DNA of 64,000 nt. It comes from Siderastrea radians. Its lineage: Eukaryota; Cnidaria; Anthozoa; Scleractinia; Rhizangiidae. The notes under the pieces were generated by a model, which had not been told where the DNA came from, did no database searches, and saw only the letters and a list, made by a program, of their open reading frames with translations. A program made the translations under genes and the position numbers. Positions 56,351-64,000 of this stretch are shown here, one piece after another. Position 1 is the stretch's first letter. Every line of letters begins with the position of its first letter. The stretch covers positions 7,459,442 to 7,523,441 of the forward strand of contig OZ024896.1 in the NCBI GenBank assembly GCA_964017195.1. Direction: 5' to 3'.

Positions 56351-57505
56351 AAATGGTCTAGATAAAAGCAAACAAACTACTATTTTTCAAATTTTTTTGC
56401 AATGTATTTGGACTCACACGCACAACAGTTGTTCTATGTCTCGCGCATTTAAATGTTGTACGTTAACTTTGAAATGTATCACGTTTGAAATGTTACGCCA
56501 TTACTTGTACAAATTCAAATCGCAATTGTAAATGAACTCACAACTGATGATGATCCTTGAACGATCGAAACATGTCTTGTGTCAAACTGAAAGTAGTTGT
56601 TCATTTTTTAATAATAATAATAATAATAATTAAAAACAATATTATAATTATAATAAGAACCTTCCCAGCATGCTTTGCACCTGAAAAATTTTCGATGCTA
56701 AATAACTTAGATAACTTGTGGTCGAAGAGAACGCTGTACCATGTGGCATTTACACCTGCGTGAAAGTTATCCCTCATGTCAATGCCACGGTGATGACGTC
56801 ATCAGTCACGTGACTGTGGCAATAAAAGATGTTTTACCTCACTGCAAGAACAGGCTTCTATCAATTCAACTTGCCCGGATGGTCATTGGAGTGAGCAATT
56901 TGGAAATTGCCAGTTGACATCAGGCATTTGAAAATTAAGGTGGCTCTGTACAGGAGCATTTCCCAGGGGACTGGTAAGGAATCTGTAGCTATGGTAGTCT
57001 AAGGCGGAGAGAAGCAAACTTTGGCTGTTTAATAGAACTTAACATGAAAGTAACGTCCTTATTGTTGTGACGTCATCGGTCACATGACCAGAGTACACGG
57101 AAAATTTCAAATCACTTTAAAACTGCATTAAGCTCAATAAATCCTTAATTTCTCCCAGTCATATTGCAGAAAAATTTCTAAGTTATTCAAAAACCACCGT
57201 TATCACTTTTTCTTTTGAAAAAAACGAAATAAAAAATGGACCTGAAACTTTTGATAACCCCCTGTTTTGTGAGGTTTTAATATAAGTGTAAAAACGAATC
57301 AGCATATTTGGTTTCAGACTATACTCTTTCCAACTACGTAATAGTTTTTTGAAAAATATCGTTTTCATATAGCTTAGGGATGTGAATTTGCACGTACGCG
57401 GAGTACTGGGCACCAATTTCACGGATTATTGAGGGAGACCGGTGCCCTTTTTAGGCGCGACTACGAAGCACAAAATTTGTGCTGGATGATTTGAATGTGT
57501 TTAAC
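56350..57505. other. No recognisable gene
   Basis: AT-rich. GTGATGACGTCATCAGTCACG near 56789 and TTGTGACGTCATCGGTCACATG near 57063 contain CRE-like TGACGTCA sites. Nothing else is supported. Confidence 0.4.
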
Positions 57506-57595
57506 ATGTATTTCCACTTCGGACAACACTTCATTTTTCGTTGCATTGCTCAGAAATTTGCGTCAACTGTCGATTCAAACAGGCTACAATATCAG
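57506..57595 (+). CDS. Candidate first coding exon, unknown protein
   Basis: ATG at 57506 opens 30 codons (MYFHFGQHFIFRCIAQKFAS, then TVDSNRLQYQ) ending at a donor CAG|GTAGGT in phase 0. No second exon could be found, so support is weak. Confidence 0.2.
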
Positions 57596-59109
57596 GTAGG
57601 TGTAATTTTTATAAGTGCATGAATTATTATAATTGTCGTGAAATACGCTTAGTTGAGCGTATAATTTACGTATTTCTGTTCAGTGAACAGCTTTTAGAGC
57701 TTTTCCGATCGATCATTAGCTTGATGTCTCTTATTTGTCATTAGTCTAGTGCTTGAATAATTCGATTTTCATTCCGGTTGTAAACAGTCGACAGATGTAG
57801 TTTTTCTTCACGCGACTTTAAATCATATGTTATTTGTTGGCTAAGTAAAAGAGTCGACCAGCACCTCATTGAACATCTCACATGATTGGCCATAAGAACA
57901 ATAAGATAAGGGCACAAACAATGCCCCTATCCCTGAAGACAATGAGCAATATTGTTTTAGAATGCCTCTGAAATTAGAGGTTCACAAGAGGTACTGGACT
58001 ACTCAAGTAAAAGGGCAACGAAGCATCCTTTTTGTTCTCAATAAGCCTAAATTACAGTGTTGCTGTTGAAATTAATATTTCAACCAGTTTGTACTTAAAG
58101 CAAGTAATCGAGGCCATTCAAGAATGTTGATATTGACAGATAAGCTGAATTTCTTTTGTGTAGCGTCATGTAAGTATTGTTAACATCTCCCACTCGATTG
58201 TTGATTAGCTGGGCTTTTCTTGACTGCTTGCAAAATATTTATATATGTCTAACGTGTTATTAATGTTCGTTATATCAAGTAACGTTTAATAGCTCTATAG
58301 AATCTTGTCTTTTAAACAAAACTTTGGATTATAGTTTTGGCATGTTTTGATGACAAACAAATTTAAATTTCGAATAAGGTACAACTTTTATTACAGGTTA
58401 TGTACCGGTCAAATTGAAGCTTCAACGTCCCCCCCCCGGCATACCTCGGGCATTTGACTGCGCATGGTGCCCGGGGAGGGGGAATCTGAGCGTTGCCTTG
58501 GAAGGGTGGGGAATTTGAACCAGATTTATCTTTTGTTCTAGCGTGTTTGTGTGCGTGCACACCGACTGTCCGTACGTATGTGCGTTGCCGCAGATGAAAT
58601 TACATTCATACAGCTATTTCAATTAATGTTGTCGTATGAAAGCTTAAGCCTATGCGACAAGACCGCAGGGTACTATGGGATTTCTATGCCTAAGTTCAGC
58701 AAAATCAGCAGTACCTTTCTTGCCGTGCAATAGCAAAGCATATGGAAGAGTTTTTATAAGATAAAAATAAAAAAAACCTGAAAGAATTATTTTCAGATAG
58801 AGTTCTCGTTTAAAAAGTAATTTTTAATCTCACTAACCTTTTTGCCTACTTGGTTAAAACGGCAATGTTAAATTATGTGGGTACACGTGGAGCGTGTGCA
58901 TTGGTATGTAAATTTGAAGTAGGAAAAACAGCATTATGAAAAAAATGAAACATAAATTTTCGCACATCAAAACAAGTACCGTACTAACAATTGAAAATAA
59001 AAAGCCGAATTAGGATTGCCGCTGACAATAATCAGATGGTACCATTTATTACTTGCACTAAGAAATCTGAAGTTCCTGACCAACTGCTGACAACCGTGAA
59101 ACTAAGACT
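57596..59109. other. No recognisable gene
   Basis: AT-rich, with a C-run and G-run inverted pair near 58428-58485. Nothing protein-like. Confidence 0.4.
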
Positions 59110-59111
59110 TA

Positions 59112-59516
59112 CAGTAAAAAGCCGTGTGTAAGAACCTAGTGGTTTAAGAACCTGCTGGCAGAAATTTGCCATTTTAATACCCAAAAATATCAGAACCTTT
59201 TCAGCCAAGCAAGATCAAGCAGGTTCTTATATGTGGGTTACAGTTAAATTATGATAAACATTTTAACCAAGGAGTTTGACTTTGAGATTTCAAATTCATA
59301 TTACAAGGAAATACTGTACCAAACTGTAATTACAATTAAAAGTATTAATTCCTACAACAAAAACAGGTTTATATAAAGTAGAGATGTAATTCCTAGAAAT
59401 TCAGAACCTAATTAAGAACCTACTTAGCCTAAATTGCCAATAACTACCCCAAAATACAAGAACCTATTTTGCCAGACTTCAAAAAGTGTAGGTTCTTACG
59501 TGCGGGTTTTTTACTG
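59112..59516. mobile_element. Tc1/mariner-type MITE
   Basis: CAGTAAAAAGCC at the left end and its inverted form at the right (GGTTTTTTACTG) are flanked by TA on both sides (59110-59111, 59517-59518). AAGAACCT/AGGTTCTT occurs six or more times inside, in both orientations, starting about 15 bp in from each end. 405 bp, non-coding. Confidence 0.75.
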
Positions 59517-60170
59517 TATTTGCAACTACCCACACTACCCTTCGGTCTTGTGGCGTAAGCTTGAAATGATCCGACAACCTTAATTGAAATAGATGTATAC
59601 AAAGTCTCAAGGTGTCCTTGAGCAGTAACATGCATGTTCTGGTGAAATAACAGACAGCATGTAGTTCTACCCTTAAAACTTTTCAGGGGGGCTACAAGTC
59701 GAAAGGATATGTACTTCCATGGATATTTTACTCTCTATATTAAAGCTTAAAACAGATCTTTACGGGTAATGAGCAATACTTTTTCGAACAATATTGCAAA
59801 TTTTTCAAGAATCCTGACAAATCCAAGAATTTTTCTATTGATTCCCAGAGGAGACTGAAGAGAAAGAAAGCCAAACCCAATATAGAGGTTTGTCTGTAAA
59901 GCCTTGGAGTCATGTTTGAATTTTGAGATATCTAACCTGGGTTATTGGGAATTTGCTGGACTATGAACAAGTTCTTTGACATGGCGATTCCATCCAGGTG
60001 ACAAGTTGTGCTTGTTCTGTGGCATGACGTAGTCCTTGCGAGCTCCTCAGTTAGGCTAGCCCATCTGTAAATATTACTTTGGTTTCACCAAGAGATTTAA
60101 AACCTCCAAAAGCTATGGGCTTACTAATGGCAATTGAGATAATTAAAATCTGCTTTCTTTTCCTTTTCAG

Positions 60171-60284
60171 GTTTTTATTCCATCAACCTGATGTCAGGAA
60201 AATATGACAGTTTATTTAAGGCTTTGGTTAAGAAATGTGTACTCTGAGCTGTATTCCCAGACAAACATTATCAATTCAAATAAA
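60171..60284 (+). CDS. Candidate terminal exon with polyadenylation signal
   Basis: A strong acceptor (CTTTCTTTTCCTTTTCAG to 60170) is followed by an open frame in one phase (FYSINLMSGKYDSLFKALVK, stop TGA at 60245-60247) and AATAAA at 60279-60284. No other exon of the same gene was identified, so this is tentative. Confidence 0.2.
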
Positions 60285-60843
60285 AATTTGAAGAGCAGTT
60301 TTGAAATAAGGTTATATATTTTTTGTCTTTTTCTGCTAAATATTTTGATGTCACTGATTAGTTTGATTGTAAGTACCAACACCACAAATTCATAAGGAAT
60401 TGAACAACTTCTTAAGAGGTTCTGCATACAAAGTGTTCCCTCAATACTACTAAGTGGTTGATGGGTAAGAATGGAATGAATCCTGGAGTACCTCTTTGAA
60501 GTAAAGGTAATTTGGAGCCATGCCCACAAGACAATACCTTGGAACCTTTTAGGGATTTACTTCAAAACGTCTGATGAACACACCCATAACTTTTATTTGG
60601 GAGTACCTCCCCCTCTCCCTCCCTGCCACCATCCCAGGAATGAAGATTCAGACCTACTTGATTGAATTCCCTTTATGTTAAGTATTGGATTCTGACCAAT
60701 GGTTGTATAATACGTAGTAGCGAGTGTCAATCATCGTCAGTGCATGACACGGGCTTGCCTTTATAGCCCACGATATGTTATCATAGTAATCAGTCATTCT
60801 TAGCTAACAGAGCCGTCTTTGTAATTTTGTTTTCATTCTCAAA

Positions 60844-61861
60844 ATGCCTCCAAAAACGAAAAGTTCAAAAAAGTTAAACAAACACTCTTCCCCCGAGAGT
60901 TCATGGCTCTCTAAATTTTACCGCGGTCAGGACATTCCTGATGATTTAAAGGACGTCCTGGTTGATAAGATCAACCAGATCCAGATAACATCGAAGCACA
61001 TCTTTGCCTCCATCACAGAGCAGGGCTTGGCCGACATGGGCTTAGTTGTCGGCCAAAACATCATGCTTCGGCGAGTGATTTCGCTCCTCCGACAAGACGG
61101 CGAGGGACCTCAATCGGACACTGCCAAAGCCGTTCTTAGTACTAGTGGTACTGATATTTTGCCTGGATTCAATTTGGCAGAAGAACTTTCTAAGCTGGAA
61201 GCGGAATTTCAAGCCCCTCAGTCGACGCAGGATACTCAGCCATCAGAGACAGCCACCTTAGCTACTACTTCTGCTGCTTCTGGTTCTGCAACTTCTGCTG
61301 CTTCTGGTTCTCAAGCTGCCTCATCTTCTCCGGCGACTCCCAGCGAAAAGTCTTCACCTGAAGGTAAGCCTTTATTGCGTTCAGACTTTGTTTTTTGGAC
61401 CTGACGGTAAACAGCTCAAACCGTTACAGCTGTCCTATTCGCAATTTATTCTCGCGAATATTAAGATTCTGGAGTCTCTTTTCACTAAAAGCCCTCGCGA
61501 GGCCTCTGATTACCTCACGTACTTGAAGTTTTTGGCTATCAAGGGCACTCGTTTTCAAACCAAGGCCATTCTTGCATTTGATCAAGATTACCGTGCCACA
61601 AAAGCGCAGGATAATTTTGGATGGGGCACAAATTTAGATGACCTCAGTGCGCAGTATTTCGATGCCGCCGTGGCACAGCGCCCATCCTGAAACGACATTC
61701 GCGGGGACAGAGAATTCTGTTTTCGCTGGAACTTTAACCCAAACGGTTGTCCTAATCCACAGTCGTTTCGTTACAAACACGTTTGTATTCACTGCTCCTC
61801 TACTCAGCATAAGGGCAAGAGTTGTTCGGGCACTGCGAACGCTGAGAAAGGCAAAAAATGA
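60844..61861 (+). pseudogene. DIRS gag-like protein with zinc knuckle, broken
   Basis: MPPKTKSSKKLNKHSS start, helical middle (IFASITEQGLADMGLVVGQN), and an Ala/Ser/Thr-rich linker in the first frame to 61404. A shift in a T run near 61395 moves to the second frame (GPDGKQLKPLQLSYSQFILA, RATKAQDNFGWGTNL). That frame meets TGA at 61688-61690 and then reads REFCFRWNFNPNGCPNPQSF and CIHCSSTQHKGKSC, a CX2CX4HX4C knuckle, ending at TGA 61859-61861. The knuckle, second gag part and RT share one frame. Confidence 0.75.
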
Positions 61862-63470
61862 ACGGATTCTTTAGATCAGTCCCCGCGCGAGGAAAATCTA
61901 CTATCAGCACCTTTCGCGCATTCTACTTCAACAAATTCTGCTAGGTCCCCGCTTGAGGATTGCTCTTTACGTTTTCACGCTTGGGACAAGGAACTTTCTG
62001 ACGACCCCGATAGATTTTTTATCCTCGATGGTTTGCGTTTTAGTTTTAAGCTTATTCCAGAGTCCGACCCTTCTTGTCTCGACGCCTATGAATCCGACAA
62101 TTACTCTAGCGCTACCTGCCCAGATTTTAAACCGGAAATGGATAGTTTATTCACAAAGGAACTCGCCTTAGGGCGCATCTCTATGGTTCAAACTAAACCG
62201 CGTTGTGTTCACCCTATCGGCCGTGTACCGAAAAAGGACTCGGGAAAATCCCGCCCAATTACTGACTGCAGTCGTCCGCATGGTCTTTCTTTGAACGATC
62301 ATATTGAGCGTGACTTAGAGTCCTTTCGCATGAATTCAATTGACACCGCGGTGTCATTTTTTACACCTAATTGTTTTTACTCGATAGTCGATATCGAATC
62401 TGCTTGGCGCTGGATCCGGGTTTTCCCCCCTCACCGTGAATTACAAGGCTTTCGCTGGATGTTTGGCACGCATGACTCTTCCCAATACAATGATTATGTA
62501 GATAACAGACTTTGCTTCGGCGTCTCGTGCGCACCGTCCATTTTCAACCGCTATTGCTCGCATGATGGCTCGCCGTGGTTTCCGTGCTGTGGTTAATTAT
62601 CTGGATGATTTTCTTATCATCGGAAGCACTCAGGAAGAATGTCAGCGGGGACTTGTCACTCTTATCAATTTGCTGCATTATCTCAGATTTAATGTGAGTT
62701 GGCGCAAAGTCGTTTCCCCCACTCAGCGCATCACCTTCTTAGGCATTGAGCTAGATTCCTCAACTATGTCTCTCCGACTTCCCGAGGACAAGTTAAACCG
62801 ACTGATCGATCTCGTGAACACTTTCTCACACAAGGCTTCTGTCTCCAAGCGTCAATTGCAATCTCTCGCGGGATCTTTAAGCTTTGCGTGCCACGTTGTC
62901 CATGTAGGTCGGACATTCCTCCCTCGCGTGATTGACTGCATAAACAAATTGAATCTCTCCTCTCACCGGTGTCGTTTGTCAACTGATTTCCGCGTAGATG
63001 TGTCGTGGTGGAAAGAATTTCTCGTCACGTTCAACGGGCGCCGCATGATGCTCGACTTTCGCCAGCCCGTTTATATCCAAACGGACGCGTCCTTTCACGG
63101 TTTTGGAGCCGTCTCGCCTGACGACTGGTTCGCTGGCTCCTGGGCCCCTTCACCAGAGAACGATCTTTACTCGCAGTCATTGCCATCCCATTGGTGTGAT
63201 GTCGGTCACGCTATTGATCCATCACTTCGTTGTAATATCAATTATTTAGAACTCTTTCCGGTTCTTATCGCCGCCCGCTGCTGGGGCGCCTCTTGGGCAA
63301 ATAAACGCATTTGCGTGGAAACTGGTAACACGCAAGCCATGGCTTTTGTTAACAAAGGCTCTTGTAAAATCCCTATCGCAATGTTTTGGCTACGGGAGTT
63401 ATTTTGGCTTAGTGTCCGTCACAACTTTTATATCTGCGCGCGCCACTTGGCTGGAATTAATAACGTTTAG
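61862..63470 (+). pseudogene. DIRS reverse transcriptase and RNase H, broken
   Basis: In frame after the gag stop: RPITDCSRPHGLSLNDHIER, YSIVDIESAWRWIRVFPPHR (first catalytic Asp), NRLCFGVSCAPSIFNRY. A shift near 62555 leads to AVVNYLDDFLIIGS (intact YLDD). RNase H has YIQTDASFHGFGAV (Asp) and NYLELFPVLIAA (Glu), but the expected TDN reads TGN (in VETGNTQAM), so the third acidic residue is lost. It ends at ARHLAGINNV with TAG before the usual ADxLSR segment. Like the first element, it is inactive. Confidence 0.85.
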
Positions 63471-63699
63471 AGTAGCCCCGCAGCTCTTAACAACCTCTAA
63501 TTTCATTGGACCTTGGTATCACGCAGCTCTATTGTTTTCGGGGCTAGGGTCCATTGTTTTGTTGTTTGGTTTATTGTTTTCTCACCAAATCAGAGAAGAC
63601 CTTATAAGAGCTGCGACATCGCCCAACGTTTATGCGGACAGATTGAGTCGTCTTATTCAATCTCAGACATTGTCTAATGACATTTTCTCTCCCCTCTAG

Positions 63700-64000
63700 G
63701 ATACCTCACACAACTGGATTTCCGGGCCAAGTTTGTTTCTGCTGCGGCGTATGCACATTCTACGTTGAACACTCGTCGCTCTCAATGGCGCACCTATGTC
63801 CGGTTCTGTACTACATATCACCTGGTTCCTGTCCCAGCCATGGACCGAACAATTATTCGGTTCCTAATTCACTTGTCTTATTATTGCAAATATTCTACAG
63901 TAATCAACTACCTCTCTGCTATAAATGTTCTTCACCGACACGTTTCAGGAAGTGTTTTCTGTCAAACTTATCTTACGCGGACTTCGGCGCATTCTTGGTG
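63700..64000 (+). CDS. DIRS tyrosine recombinase N-terminus (partial)
   Basis: After CATTTTCTCTCCCCTCTAG (to 63699), a good acceptor, the frame QLDFRAKFVSAAAYAHSTLN, RSQWRTYVRFCTTYHLVPVP, STVINYLSAINVLHRHVSGS is open to the window end. It matches the SAM-like core-binding domain of DIRS recombinases. The catalytic half lies beyond the window. Confidence 0.75.

Larger units (their letters stand above)
60844..64000 (+). mobile_element. Second DIRS-group element, runs off the window
   Basis: gag, zinc knuckle, RT, RNase H and the start of a tyrosine recombinase follow in DIRS order on the plus strand. The left terminus lies somewhere in 60660-60843 and could not be fixed, because the matching right end is outside the window. 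It differs from the 9.6-14.5 kb element in sequence (YLDD RT, different gag). Confidence 0.85.

Overview
The window looks like an intergenic or intronic stretch of a metazoan nuclear genome that is mostly transposable elements. The element mix (DIRS-type tyrosine-recombinase retrotransposons, a Ty3/gypsy element, L2-like and L1/Tx1-like LINEs, a GIY-YIG Penelope-like element, a Crypton-like gene relic, many TIR elements) and several short repeat motifs suggest a cnidarian such as a coral or anemone. That assignment is inference; no marker gene fixes the species. There is no bacterial-style gene organisation.

Layout: 0-6 kb is mostly featureless, with two candidate minus-strand exons (4646-4574, 3345-3292). 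A 3.0-kb hAT-type non-autonomous element lies at 6119-9132, and a second copy at 40836-43916; both have exact 8-bp target duplications. A small TTA-flanked MITE follows at 9298-9545. At 9576-14524 (minus) is a DIRS-group element with split direct repeats (A1-gag-B1A2-RT/RH/YR-B2). Its gag appears to be spliced across the internal repeats. At 15.6-24.0 kb (minus) an L2-like LINE in two pieces, a Ty3/gypsy element with 182-bp LTRs, and two nearly identical copies of a host-like segment are rearranged together. A 14-unit minisatellite fills 25.1-26.5 kb, and a decayed Crypton-like gene covers 26.8-28.5 kb.

The most unusual part is 28.6-40.8 kb. First comes a 5.7-kb foldback element in TTAA with roughly 2.4-2.9-kb arms (28655-34353). 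Next is a Penelope-like relic whose GIY-YIG domain is interrupted by a 4.85-kb foldback element (35496-40346). The arms of that second element are long arrays of a 10-bp repeat in inverted orientation, and it is bounded by a 9-bp target duplication. The Penelope reading frame resumes on the far side.

The right part holds a minus-strand host gene of unknown product, with three phase-compatible exons (56090-55961, 55062-54796, 46252-46123). The 8.5-kb intron between the last two contains a Tx1/L1-like LINE that is itself split by a hAT-type foldback MITE. Tetranucleotide arrays, MITEs and a second, plus-strand DIRS element (60844 to the window end, incomplete) complete the window.

Almost every transposon protein carries stops, frameshifts or lost catalytic residues. 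The window is therefore best read as a nested graveyard with a few recent insertions (perfect target duplications, 98-99% identical LTRs or duplicates). All exon calls rest on splice-site consensus and open phase only.
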